In this document: one piece after another, positions 34,521 through 45,027 of the stretch | How the letters are laid out: each line of letters begins with the position of its first letter | Numbering within the stretch: the stretch's first letter is position 1 | Assembly (NCBI GenBank): GCA_032622095.1 | Contig: CP136067.1 | Span: 54,537,899 to 54,601,898, forward strand | Origin: Siphonodentalium dalli | Taxonomy: Eukaryota > Mollusca > Scaphopoda > Gadilida > Siphonodentaliidae | Reading direction: 5' to 3' | DNA length: 64,000 nt | Notes under the pieces: model-generated | The model's input: the letters and a program-made list of their open reading frames with translations, nothing else | Told to the model about the DNA's origin: nothing | Databases searched by the model: none | Made by a program: the position numbers and the translations under genes

Positions 34521-35524
34521 CAGGGACAGACCTAGCCAGTCGCCAGCGCGCAATTGGCACTTGCATAATTTGTTGTCCCGGCGCGTGAAAGTTTATTACA
34601 GGTGTGTAGTCTGGCGCGCATGTAGTTTGACTTTCGTAGTTGACAACCAATGCCCATGGCATTGTAAAACGCTAAACAAAGCAAAGAAAGTACAGTTTGA
34701 CCCAACTACAAGGCTAAACACGATACTAGTAAAAACAAAGCAAATGCGTCACTCAAGTCGGTGCCATTTGGTTTGATCATCCAGAAAATCGATGATATTT
34801 GGCGGTATGCACTCAATGGGATGTAACTCTAAACTAACTAAGCACATACATACTATGACTGCGTGAACCCAAGTTCCGTTTCCGTCTTGGTGATATTCCA
34901 TGTTTTGTATACGCATTAATAACAGAACGCGAATCGAGCGAACCTCAAACATTATTAAACACTATCAGTACGTACTTTCTTCTAATTCACTGATGTTACA
35001 TGATTTTACTGAATATATTTAGGCGACATAATTATCCGAGATCACCATTTTATAGTGTACAAATATATATTTAAACTTTGTATTGCCTTGTTCAATGGCA
35101 AACAAAACGCGATCTATTACTAGTACCAGAAAATCTTAATTGATTCCCAATGATTCTGTGATTTTATTTTTAGAGTCACTCGAATCTGACTATCAAAAGT
35201 TTGAACTCCTTCGTAATGGTAAAGATTGAGGGCCCCGGTAATGAATGATTCCAGTTTGATAAGGCATTTGATAGTATGGGTATATGCAAAGAACAGGAAA
35301 AAACCAGTAAATGTTAAGTTTAATACCACTCTAATAATCAATCAGACTTTCTTTGTGTTGTTGTTTGAAGTTAGGTATTAAATTATTTCAGAGTTTATGT
35401 TTGTTTTGAATCATTAAAAATTAAATGCTGAAATTCCGGCTCTCAAATGTGAAATCTGGCTCCCAAATTTGCCATATAGGCTTGTAAACTGGCTCCTGAA
35501 ATCTTATAGCTAGGTCGGTCCCTG
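34521..35524. mobile_element. hAT-like non-autonomous element with 5-bp duplication
   Basis: Ends CAGGGACAGACCTAGC and, inverted, CAGGGACCGACCTAGC, flanked by TGGTC at 34516-34520 and 35525-35529. Sub-terminal repeats of 'GGCTCCCAAATTTGCC' type occur at the right. The short ORFs do not resemble a transposase. Confidence 0.8.
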
Positions 35525-35600
35525 TGGTCATTGTCTAACTGGTTTTTTCTCTGGCCCACAAAAAGTTGATATATTCATATACACTGAAAATTAACCTTAA

Positions 35601-35953
35601 AGGGGTACTAGTACTGTACACTAAATCGGGCAATTTATCATTATGCTTTAATGCTCAACAGAATATATGCAACAAATGAATGAATTTGACCCATGGATTA
35701 ATTAGTGCAAAATACACTCATGCGCTCTATGAATGATGCAAACAACATGGTAATTATAATGAAAATGAATTTATGACTCCAGCCATTTATTCACTTTCAT
35801 TATTACATATAATTACCATGTTTATATTTGCATCGTTCATAGAGCACATGAGTGTATATTGCACTAATCCATGGTTCAAATTCATTCATTTGTTGCATAT
35901 ATATTCTGTTGAGTTTAAAAAGAGATGGTCTCATAAATGGCCAGAGTACCCCT
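35601..35953. mobile_element. Palindromic TTAA-type MITE
   Basis: Ends AGGGGTACT ... AGTACCCCT, with TTAA at 35597-35600 and an eroded TTTC on the right. The arms are near-complementary (AACAGAATATATGCAACAAA and its complement). A second copy, split by insertions, spans about 44880-46072 and keeps TTAA on its right side. Kolobok or piggyBac type by target. Confidence 0.78.
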
Positions 35954-36096
35954 TTTCATACTACATGTAGTATGTATCAAAAAGTCACAGAAAAATCCCA
36001 GCTGTTTACAATTTTTCACACAGAAGTAAGACAAACGCTCTTTGTATGCCTTTGAATAAGCGCAGGACCCTATTTGATTATCATTTTACAACTTAC

Positions 36097-36147
36097 TGCA
36101 CCAGTTGACGTCTTCTCTTGAGGTTTTGTTAACTGTGCAGTCGCCAT
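36097..36147 (-). CDS. HORMAD1: HORMAD1-like gene, first coding exon (start codon)
   Basis: The exon spans 36097-36153 with acceptor TCTCCCACAG and donor GTAAGT. The ATG at 36147 opens MATAQLTKPQEKTSTGA and the exon ends in phase 0. HORMAD1 proteins commonly begin MATAQ, and this peptide joins in frame to WSSIFPNEQ in exon 3. The acceptor six bases before the ATG shows that a 5' UTR exon lies further up (above 36.2 kb); I could not find it, nor a promoter. Confidence 0.9.
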
Positions 36148-36159
36148 GATGATCTGTGG

Positions 36160-36779
36160 GAGAAAAAAAGATATTGAGGGACACTGTGGAGCAAATTGAG
36201 GTCAAAATAACAGATTTCCAATTTTGATACATTTGTTCCAACTAAAATTCTGCTTTTCTATAATATAGAAGTACACCAGGTGGAAGGCCTGATGCAGTCA
36301 ATCACACGGGACATTTTGGGCCCAAATATTGCATTGCAAGAAAAATAGTAACTTAACAGGGGACAAAATTTGGGGTAAACAAAAACGTTATGCAGGGACA
36401 TATCTCGGCCAGTTTTCATACATTAAAAAAAATTTTGTTCCTATTCAGGTCCCAGTTCATATCATAACAAAATGCAAAACATTTATATATTTATATATAT
36501 TGACATAAGACATTTATGTTTACAAAGAGATTTAAGTTTAACAGTTGGAATCATATTGTAAAGTAGGTTTGGCTTCATCTATCTTTCACATGTGAAAACT
36601 TCAAAAGTTTGAGTTCAGGTTTGTTACCATTCAGCCTTCAGACTACAGTATTTCAATCAAATTCAAGTGAAATTTCACAATACAGTACGGGAACAATGAC
36701 AATTTGATCAAATCAATCTGGTTATCAGGTGGGATCTCATAATACCAAATGAATAATTAACATAGAGATTAGTACTAAT
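36160..36779. other. Non-coding DNA upstream of the first coding exon
   Basis: First intron, or possibly 5' flank, of the HORMAD gene. No exon, CpG-rich stretch or element end is seen. Confidence 0.4.
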
Positions 36780-36903
36780 CAGCCCCTCATAATTGGCTAC
36801 GGCAATCAGCAGTGCCAAAGCCATTTGCTGAAGCAAAATGGGCCATGGCAATGGGTTGCCGTAGCAAATTGCAGAAGCCAAACAATCTGAATTAAAAGGG
36901 CTG
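36780..36903 (+). mobile_element. CAGCCCTC short element
   Basis: Begins CAGCCCCTCATAATTGGC and ends GAATTAAAAGGGCTG. It is followed at once by a poly-G run (about 36920-36938) and then an inverted GGGAAATGATATGCC block. Confidence 0.85.
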
Positions 36904-36939
36904 CCCCGACCAACAGCAGGGGGGGGGGGGGGGGGGGCA

Positions 36940-37498
36940 CCCCTCCCGAACCTCCCCCGATCAGGCCTTCGGGATATGCTTTTGGCATATCATTTCCCGA
37001 AAATCCCTGGATCCTTCACGGTTATGGTGATCCAATTACAAATAAAGAGAGCGGATATGGTTTGTTAGCAGTCATCTGACCTACTAGTACTGGCCTCAAA
37101 ATGCACCTACACTAATTATTTTTTTGTCCTTGGCCTTTATCTACTGCCTGCTATACACATACTACTAGTAGTATGTATTGCAATGCATCATGGCACGGTA
37201 GGTATGTATACAGATATTATAAACAGCACTTGTTTTTTTTTGGTCATTTTTATTTCAGTGCTGATAATGCAATATGTCATGAGCTAAAATTTAATGTGAC
37301 ATACCAAAATACCACTATTTATCACTCGTCCTGAAGTAAGTCCATGTCAACACTTCAAAGCTATAGGCTGGTCTCTGTAATTATAACTTTACAACAAAAA
37401 TTGTCCCCCCCCCCTACTTGTACCTACCCACAATCCGACATATGTGGAGAAATTTGGGTAGGCTTACTGCAAACATAGATATTTTAAATAGTGGCCGA
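36940..37498. other. No gene recognised
   Basis: Contains scattered ACTAGTAGTA motifs and a poly-C run at about 37407. No feature is supported. Confidence 0.35.
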
Positions 37499-37903
37499 CT
37501 CTTGGGATCGAAATAAACATAAGGGGTGGAATATTACAGGGGGAAATGTCCTCCAAATTAAATAATAGTACAGGGGTGAAATAATGGATGCATTTCTCAA
37601 CATAATCTTTGTTTAGCGCTACAAGAACTAAGAAAATATGTGTTGGCCTATACTAGTATCTGATTCTTGATATTCAATTTACATCACATTGAAGTGGTTT
37701 GTATATGAAAAGCGCTTAAAGCCAGGGCTCGATTTAACTGGATTCGTATTGCAATTTATGATGCAAGTTCCAATTTCTGCAAACCAATTTACAATGAAAA
37801 AACATGTAAAATATTGGTAGGGAATAGTCCAATACTGTACAAAATCTACCCAGCGCTGCAAAATGCTATACAAATTTAAAACAACAAATCGACCCCTGCT
37901 TAA

Positions 37904-38970
37904 CTCTTTCACTGCCACTCAGCACCACAGACGGATTCCCCACTGCCAAGCATACAATGGATAGAATACATTAAGGGTGTATAATAAGTAACATAGGGTA
38001 TCTCAAGTATCGCTTGGAATAATGTGTTGAAACTTCATACGTGACTAGACATTGCAAGTTCATAACAACTCACGCCACCACCATAGAGGTCACGTGACCT
38101 TGGTTTACACACTAATGTCTGTGTTTGATGCCTATTCATGCATATATGGGTATATATGGGTGCTATCGAAGCAGAAAATTGCCAGAAATGGGTCATTCTC
38201 AACATTTATTTCTCACGTTAGTTGTCATCTTTCAGGGAGGGACCCATACCCGTACAAAATGTGCTATATATATACCCAAATTTTAATAGGTCACGTGACC
38301 GTGGTGATTACCATGAACCTATGCGTGAGTGGTCACATATACCATGTACACACATGTATAGGTGCGGGTATTGTATTAACATTTCAATATATCGTAAATG
38401 TCTGACATCTGTTGTTGGACCATATAGACATGTTGATATGTTGGAGCCACATAGGCCACCTCAAATTGGTCACGTGACCTTGGTGGCCATCTTGGATCTA
38501 CATATAACACTAGTATGGCCGTATGTTTTGGTTATTTTCCGACTTCATCATGTTATAAGCATTTGATGAACATATCATATTGGGTAGGTTGTTGTATTTG
38601 AGTTTCCATTTTATATTATTGGTAAAAATGTGATAGCTAGAGATATATACACACGTGACCTATGAAAAGACCACGTGACCATGACGTCACCAAGTGCTCT
38701 TATATAACGATTCGTGTTATATAGTCCTATATACAGAGAATGCCTCTTATCTGCACAATCTCACACGTTTCCTAGTGTTATATAGTCTGGAACTTATAAA
38801 AATGTCATGTATGTGCCCATCACTGGAACTCATATGCCTCATATTCACTGTACGACCATATTTACACCACATGTACCCGTCCTGCTGTCAGGATGTACCC
38901 GATTTCGACTCAAGTCGCTATCGGCAGTGTATGGGTAATTCGACTGTAGTCGCGATCGGCAGTGAAAGAG
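37904..38970. mobile_element. piggyBac-type non-autonomous element (TTAA)
   Basis: Ends CTCTTTCACTGCC ... GGCAGTGAAAGAG with TTAA at 37900-37903 and 38971-38974. Near the right end 'TTCGACT..AGTCGC.ATCGG' occurs twice. The interior carries GGTCACGTGACC palindromes spaced 180-200 bp. No transposase ORF. Confidence 0.85.
38088..38680. promoter_or_regulatory. Array of GGTCACGTGACC palindromes
   Basis: Perfect 12-bp palindromes lie at 38088-38099, 38289-38300 and 38468-38479, with partial CACGTGACC at 38652-38660 and 38672-38680. The core GTCACGTGAC equals the bHLH-type (MiT/TFE, CLEAR) binding sequence. Whether any factor binds here is unknown. Confidence 0.5.
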
Positions 38971-39052
38971 TTAAAGCAATCATTGGGAATTAAATTAAAA
39001 CAATAACAGGGACCCAAATAAGCAGCATACAGGGGAGATTTTTACTTGAAAT

Positions 39053-39430
39053 ATAATAAGAGTAGTACACGTATGTTTATAATAAGAGTAGTACACGTAT
39101 GTTTATAATAAGAGTAGTACACGTATGTTTATAATAAGAGTAGTACACGTATGTTTATAATAAGAGTAGTACACGTATGTTTAATATAATAAGAGTAGCA
39201 CACGTATGTTTAATATAATAAGAGTAGTACACGTATGTTTATAATAAGAGTAGTACACGTATGTTTATAATAAGAGTAGTACACGTATGTTTATAATAAG
39301 AGTAGTACACGTATGTTTATAATAAGAGTAGTACATGTATGTTTATAATAAGAGTAGTACACGTATGTTTATAAATATAATAATAGTACACGTATGTTTA
39401 TAAATATAATAAGAGTAGTACACGTATGTT
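39053..39430 (+). repeat. 26-bp minisatellite, about 14 copies
   Basis: Unit ATAATAAGAGTAGTACACGT plus ATGTTT, with occasional insertions of 2-4 bp. Each unit contains the complement of the element's own terminal module (AAACATACGTGTAC joined to TACTCTTATTAT), and the last unit runs directly into the terminal repeat. Confidence 0.9.
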
Positions 39431-39775
39431 TATTTGGATCCCGGGAGTACAGTAGGCTAATTAACACGCACTGTGATTGGATAAAAAGTTCATTCACCCT
39501 TACTACTAGTATTGGTGCTACATGGTGAACAGAAAATTGGGCCTTCCAGAATCTGATTTGCATGAACTATTGTAGTATTGAACAAGAGGGGAACAAAAAT
39601 GTCTGTTTACCCCAAGTTTCTTACCCAGATCTAATATTCACATACCAGTAAATCATTCATCAATTTCAAGATTATTTTTAAATGATAATGATTCATTCAT
39701 GATCGAAAATTTTGGGATTGGTGATTTGCTCATTTATTCACATTAATTAGAAATTTTTCACAATAGAGACCTTTT

Positions 39776-40555
39776 CGCAAAATCACGAATACGATTACTC
39801 TTGAGTGCCTAATAAACATACATGTCCGATTATTAAAATCGAGGTAAAATTCCCACCTGTACGATCGTTATATGGTCCTGTACGTTTATTAAATTAACCA
39901 AAAGAAATAATTCACCAATCTTAAATTGTGTTATTCATAGATAAATGAACTCTTGAGACTTGATTGTTGACAGTGATCAGCACAAAGTAGATTCACAGAC
40001 CTGGCTATCCATCGAAACTACTTCTGTCCCATGGCATCAGTAAACCAGTCAGATGGTGCGTTTTGTTGGGATGTATCTATGGTACTAATATTTCCAGTTT
40101 ACGTTTATTCCGCCCTGTACTATTATTCAGTTACGCGGCATTTTCCAACCTGTACTATTATTCCACCCTGTACTTTTATTAGGCACTCAAGATAACGGAT
40201 ATGGAAATATCCTGCCAGTCTACAGCCAAAATTCTATCTTTACACACGGGGGTTGTTATGTGAGACGAAATATACTCCATGCAGTTTAATTATGTGCAGA
40301 TGTGTTAAGGATGTGCCATTGGTCCTGCTTGGGGACGCCCTAACATTATCCGTGTGGTGTATTACACACGGATAAGAACATGGAATCTGAAAGAGACACA
40401 CATTACTTTTTCCATCAAATATATGTGTAACTGAATATAGTGGGGCATTTGCCGTCTCACCAAATACCCATCGTAGGTAAATTGTATTGGTGTCAACCTT
40501 ACTAGGACAATATATCCTATCCGTAATCGTAATAGTGATTTTTGCGAAAGGTCTC
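39776..40555. mobile_element. TA-type MITE with GAGACCTTTCGC ends, host of a nested element
   Basis: Ends GAGACCTTTTCGCAAAATCA and, inverted, GAGACCTTTCGCAAAAATCA, with TA at 39774-39775 and 40556-40557. The left arm is split by the element at 39798-40192; after removing it, the left arm continues to match the right arm (GATTACGGATA). The centre has a hairpin TTATCCGTGTG ... CACACGGATAA. Confidence 0.82.
39798..40192. mobile_element. TACTC-type pogo-like non-autonomous element, family 3
   Basis: Ends CTCTTGAGTGCCTAATAAAC and, inverted, TCTTGAGTGCCTAATAAAAG, with TA at 39796-39797 and 40193-40194. It contains the CCGCCCTGTACTATTATT-type motif three to four times. It is inserted in the left arm of the MITE at 39776-40555, which provides an empty-site comparison. 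Confidence 0.87.
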
Positions 40556-40812
40556 TATTGAATCATTGTGACAAAACTGATAGCAATTAAAAATAAATTT
40601 GAATATTATTCTCAATTCTTTACTTGAATGAGTAATGCAAAATGCAATACTGAATTTGAATATGAATATTTGCAATGATAAATGATGTGAATATTCTCAT
40701 TATCACCACAATGTGATACTTCACAATCAGTCAGTCATGGAATGCAATCACAGTTGACTTGTTGGAAATTCTTATAAAAATCAACCGATAAAGAGATTGA
40801 ATGATACTTGTA

Positions 40813-41550
40813 CTCTTGGGCTCCAAATAAACGTGCAGACCCAAATAATGGTGCAGGGGGGGACTTTCATTGAAAATTAATAAACGTGCAGACCCAAATA
40901 ATAGTGCAGGGGCGAATTTCCAGCAAATGTTTATAAAGTTAACAATGAGGACGTGAAATTTTAATATTTTATACATAACTCGGCAAGCTTTTTCTTCTCC
41001 GCAAGATTATATATATTTTTTTTTGGACAAAAAGTGTCCGCCATGTTTAAATTCTCACGGGGAAACAACAACAATTTTTACAGAAATTCCCTAAAGACAG
41101 TGCGTAAAGAGGCCCCGATATTTTATTCTACATGCGGGGAGGGGAAATGTGTATTCTGGAAGAACATGGTGCGTCCCCCTGATAATGAGATAATCCTAAC
41201 AATCACGTGCGCGAAAGTAATGGATACTCGGCTCGGATGCGACCACTTTCAAATGAATGTGGGAAGGTAAACACCTGGCTCACCCTGCTATTTTCATTTT
41301 TGGGAATTCCTCTCAAGCGAGTGACGTATTGACTATAATAACTGTCAAACTGTTTACCTAAATTTGAAGTGAAAACATGTTTTACGGTGGTATAACTTTC
41401 ACTTTGTTGATGAATTTGACGGTTCACTTTTGGTACAAATTATTTTACTGAAAAATAAATAAACGTGCAGACCCAAATAAGCAGCGTACAGGGGGGAATT
41501 TTCCTCCTGAAATAATAAACGTGCATGCACGTTTATTTGGAGCCCGAGAG
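40813..41550. mobile_element. TACTC-type pogo-like non-autonomous element, family 4
   Basis: Ends CTCTTGGGCTCCAAATAAAC and, inverted, CTCTCGGGCTCCAAATAAAC, flanked by TA at 40811-40812 and 41551-41552. The internal motif variant is AATAAACGTGCAGACCC, twice per end. No transposase. Confidence 0.9.
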
Positions 41551-41554
41551 TAAG

Positions 41555-41955
41555 TGTGTGAACTGGTTTAGTGATATACCAATTATCGGTATCGGCTATA
41601 TTAATATCAGACCAATATATATGAGGTATCGGCAAAATATAGTCTCCCGGCCAACCGATATCCTTTGTGAACGTTGTGACACCAATTCCTACTTTAATAT
41701 TGAAGGGAATTTCCAGAAAAATAGCTACTATTTTACGTGCTGGTAAGCTTCTCTGACATACGCCGAAATGGTGATATACCCATGCTGACAACATTGACAG
41801 GGGACTGCTGGTACACTCATAGTACACTCATGACCCAAATAGACATTATAAAATGTACCATAATACATGCGCTTAATGAATTAAAAGATAAACTTACAGT
41901 ATACAATTATTGCGAGTGCTGAGTAGCACATGTTGAAAGCGAATAACTGACACCC
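41555..41955. other. No gene recognised
   Basis: Contains the 'GGTATCGGCTATATTAATAT' type sequence; its minus-strand ORF is not similar to anything I know. Confidence 0.35.
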
Positions 41956-41958
41956 CTG

Positions 41959-42087
41959 CAGCCCTCATAATTGGCTACGGCAATCAGCAATGCCGAAGTC
42001 ATTTTTGCTGAAGCAAACTGGGCCACGGCAAAGGGTTGCCGTACATAGCATAATGCCGAAGCCAAACTCCATGAATTAAGAGGACTG
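41959..42087 (+). mobile_element. CAGCCCTC short element with near-perfect 6-bp duplication
   Basis: Begins CAGCCCTCATAATTGGCTAC, ends GAATTAAGAGGACTG. Flanks are CCCCTG (41953-41958) and TCCCTG (42088-42093). Confidence 0.87.
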
Positions 42088-42245
42088 TCCCTGACGTTTG
42101 TGAGAGAATGGAATCTTCTTATGACTGATATGTACCATTCAGTCGCCACCATTTATTCACGAGGGTGTGGAATTGAACAAACACAACATAATAGGTTTGC
42201 CAGTTTAACAGTACATCAAACGCGCTAAATCACCAAGGCCCGGAA

Positions 42246-42606
42246 ACTTGCGACAATTTTTTATTACATGTTTCGGGCCAGAAAGATCATGTGACATGTG
42301 TTAGCAACATTTAATTAACTGCATGTGCTTTTGATTCGAATTTATTGACGTTCTGGTCAGAGAAGGATCCAGGGATGTTTTGATACCTGTTACAGGTTTG
42401 GGCTCCCATGCAAACTCTGGAGACCTAAATTCCAAGTGGATAGTATAAATTTATTCAAGTTGGATTTTCCATATTTTCAAGGAATTTTTCTATAATTCAA
42501 CAACATGTACTGGTAATGCAAATCATCAACCTGCAGATGTTATAGTCTATTATATAGAGCCTTTATTTGCACAATCAAGTGTCCAGTACTGAATATTTTA
42601 ACATCC
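42246..42606 (+). repeat. Dispersed repeats: 585-686-like block joined to copy 2 of the 250-bp repeat
   Basis: 42246-42356 matches 585-686. 42357-42606 matches 13577-13830 over its whole length. The two blocks are adjacent here but separate elsewhere. Confidence 0.75.
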
Positions 42607-42946
42607 AAATTTATATGGGGACATACTGTATGGTATTCTTTCCAGTTTAACAGTACGTTTTGCGCGGAAATGAATCAGTTTACACGGAAAATATATTTGG
42701 ATGCATACTAATGTTGCAAAATCAAAATCGGCGGCATCGGAATAGAGACGGGCGGGTCACCAGAAACACAGGTCTTTTTTATTTTGGCCTAGCCTCCAGG
42801 CGAACTGAATGGTCGTTCGCCTCAAATTTGCAGGCTTCTTGTTGTAGTATCACGTCGAGTTGAGATGGGCAGATTGCCAGGTCAAATAAGGAAATGAGGG
42901 GGCACTCAAAGGATTAGTCCAACAACCAAAGTAGACTACAAACATA

Positions 42947-43069
42947 CAGCCCTCATAATTGGCTACGGCAATCATCAATGCGAAAGCAATTTGCTGAAGC
43001 AAACTGGGCCACGGTAAAGGATTGCCATAGTGGATTGCCGAAGCCAAACAATCTGAATAAAGAGGGCTG
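42947..43069 (+). mobile_element. CAGCCCTC short element, well preserved, 6-bp duplication
   Basis: 123 bp from CAGCCCTCATAATTGGCTAC to GAATAAAGAGGGCTG, flanked by AACATA at 42941-42946 and 43070-43075. Internal GCCGAAGC and GCTACGGC words form an imperfect palindrome. Reference copy of the ten in this window. Confidence 0.93.
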
Positions 43070-43080
43070 AACATAATAAA

Positions 43081-44242
43081 CACATCAAAAATGTAAGTCC
43101 CCCCCCCCCCCACCAATATAATATGTAATATTTTCGGAGATATTGGGTGGATTTTGATGAATCTTTTCAAAAATGCTTATTGGAGCTACAGTCTAGAGAC
43201 ACAATCCATGCGGGGACAGCCATGTGCGTGGTGTTACGGCTGGCTGAGCATCGATTGAATGGGAGTGGGGTAGATTTAAAAAATGACAAAAGAGATAACA
43301 ATGAGATTGTATTCAATAAATCAATGTTGCGTGTAGCCACCGTGTCGCTGGATAGCCTGCTGGCATCGGGAATTCGGGATAGCATGCTGTTGATAATAGG
43401 GGCGATTCTACGCTTTGGAATGTTCCTCCATTCGTCCTGAAACAGACCGAACATGGTGTGGTCATTGGCACGATGATAAACAGCTCTCTTCAGTTGTTCT
43501 CATAAATATTCTGGGCTCCTACATTCAGATATCCATTAACAGGGACAAGTTAAGTCTTATGTGTGGTGCTGATACATACCAATCCTAGACGTCCTCCTAC
43601 ACAATGTAGCGTTTGTTAGATAACGATCTTGTCTAGCGGTTGTAACCCTCAGTCTTCCAGTTCTGGGGCGATCTGCTATATTGCCATTCAGCTGGTTTCA
43701 CGGTCTTAAATTCCGGATGGTTTTTGGCATCACCCCATGTGGCGGGCAACATATTTTATGGAGAAATTCACCTCCAAAAGACCAATTGCTATGCCTCTGT
43801 TTTTTGGTTGCTATTCGACCTATCACTAGTTGATTTCAACCTGCCCAGCTAAAGGGGCATGGAATGACTGAAGGGAATGAGTATGGACCGGGTACTTACT
43901 GTTCCCATTTGGCAAAGTTATGCTCTAAAGCATGCAGGGGGACTCACAACATCATTTACTGACAAAAACTACAGACAGTGCACAATGTGTAATCAAGGAA
44001 ACAATACTTTTGCCGAGATCACTCTACCTGTGTGTTTGCCATTTTTGAAAAGCACCCCTCCTCCAATCAACTCGTGCTCAGTCGTCCGTATTCCGTAACA
44101 CCATTTACATGGCTGTTTTTCGCACGGATTGTGTTTCTAGCTCCAGTAATCATTTGTGGAAAGTTTCACCAAAATCCAACCAATATCTCCGAAAATATTG
44201 CACATTATATTAGGGGGGGGACTTTCTTTTTTTGATGTGTTT
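43081..44242 (-). mobile_element. Tc1/mariner-like element with long (about 215 bp) inverted ends
   Basis: The left arm begins CACATCAAAAATGTAAGTCC and the right arm carries the complement, including AATATTTTCGGAGATATTGG in both; similarity extends about 215 bp inward on each side. Transposase fragments on the minus strand lie between the arms (43167-43685). The length, 1.16 kb, is shorter than a full Tc1 element because the catalytic middle is missing. Confidence 0.8.
43167..43685 (-). pseudogene. Tc1-like transposase, N-terminal and C-terminal fragments
   Basis: At 43578-43685 the minus strand encodes GNIADRPRTGRLRVTTARQD then RYLTNATLCRR, the second helix-turn-helix with GRPR-like hook of Tc1 transposases. 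At 43454-43300 it encodes MFGLFQDEWRNIPKRRIAPI followed by a short tail, the usual C-terminal EEWNNIPQxxI motif. The DDE core between them is absent and frames are shifted, so this is a dead internal-deletion copy. The last part of the 43167-43454 ORF runs into the terminal inverted repeat. Confidence 0.82.
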
Positions 44243-44244
44243 CT

Positions 44245-44880
44245 AATAAATACATATAGCTGGCCTTAATATTCCCCACAACTCATAGCGCTTACTGATG
44301 TGACGCGATGTCCCCAAATTATAGAAATGTCCCCAAATTAGAAGGCACATTTGACAAAAGTCACCGCAAAATCGAAGAAATTTTACCGCAAAAAATTAAA
44401 ATGGAATGGATCGTGCAGGTTTTCTGAACCGAAAGTAAAATATTATAGGTCGCAAACTGCATGATTCGGCCGGTACCGTAACCAGCAATTACACACCATT
44501 GTTTTGAGGCGCATAACGTGCGTGCAGCACGTGGCGTGAGCTCTACTCATAACACTGGTTACTAGTACTGCTATAGTACACTTGACATTGTCAGAGTGTG
44601 ACGATGTATCTTTTGACTGCGATGTCCCGTTTTTAATATTGCCGTCACAAAAGTAATTGTATCCACTGTTACTTGCGCTGCTTACATACTATATGATTTT
44701 AGTGTTTTATTTAGAACATAGTAGGTTTTATGATTTTAGTGTTTTATTTAGAACATAGTAGGTTTTAGAGTTTTCTAAAACCTAGAATAACACACGAAGT
44801 GCTTAAACCCATAAACATTGATCTATGTATCTGGTATTAACATTCCAAATAGTAATTCAAGAGGAATAACTCTATCTTAA
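44245..44880. other. No gene recognised; 37-bp tandem duplication
   Basis: 44693-44767 holds two perfect 37-bp units (ATGATTTTAGTGTTTTATTT...). Otherwise nothing is supported. Confidence 0.5.
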
Positions 44881-45027
44881 AGTCAAAGATTATACCCAAC
44901 AGAATGTATGCAACACATGGATAAATTTGAGCCATGGATGATTGCAAAATACACTCATACAGGTGCTCTTTGAACAATGGAAACAACAAGGTAATTTTAA
45001 TGAAAATGAGTGTATATGGCACTCATC

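Larger units (their letters stand above)
37499..39447. mobile_element. TACTC-type pogo-like non-autonomous element, family 2
   Basis: Left end ACTCTTGGGATCGAAATAAA (the expected flanking TA has become GA) and right end, inverted, TACTCCCGGGATCCAAATAA with TA at 39448-39449. The internal motif variant is AATAAACATACGTGTAC. It holds a piggyBac-type insertion (37904-38970) and a 26-bp minisatellite (39053-39430). No transposase. Confidence 0.78.

Noticed and set aside
43147-43440. 97-codon plus-strand ORF MDFDESFQK...
   Set aside because: Antisense to the Tc1-like C-terminal motif and partly inside the terminal repeat.
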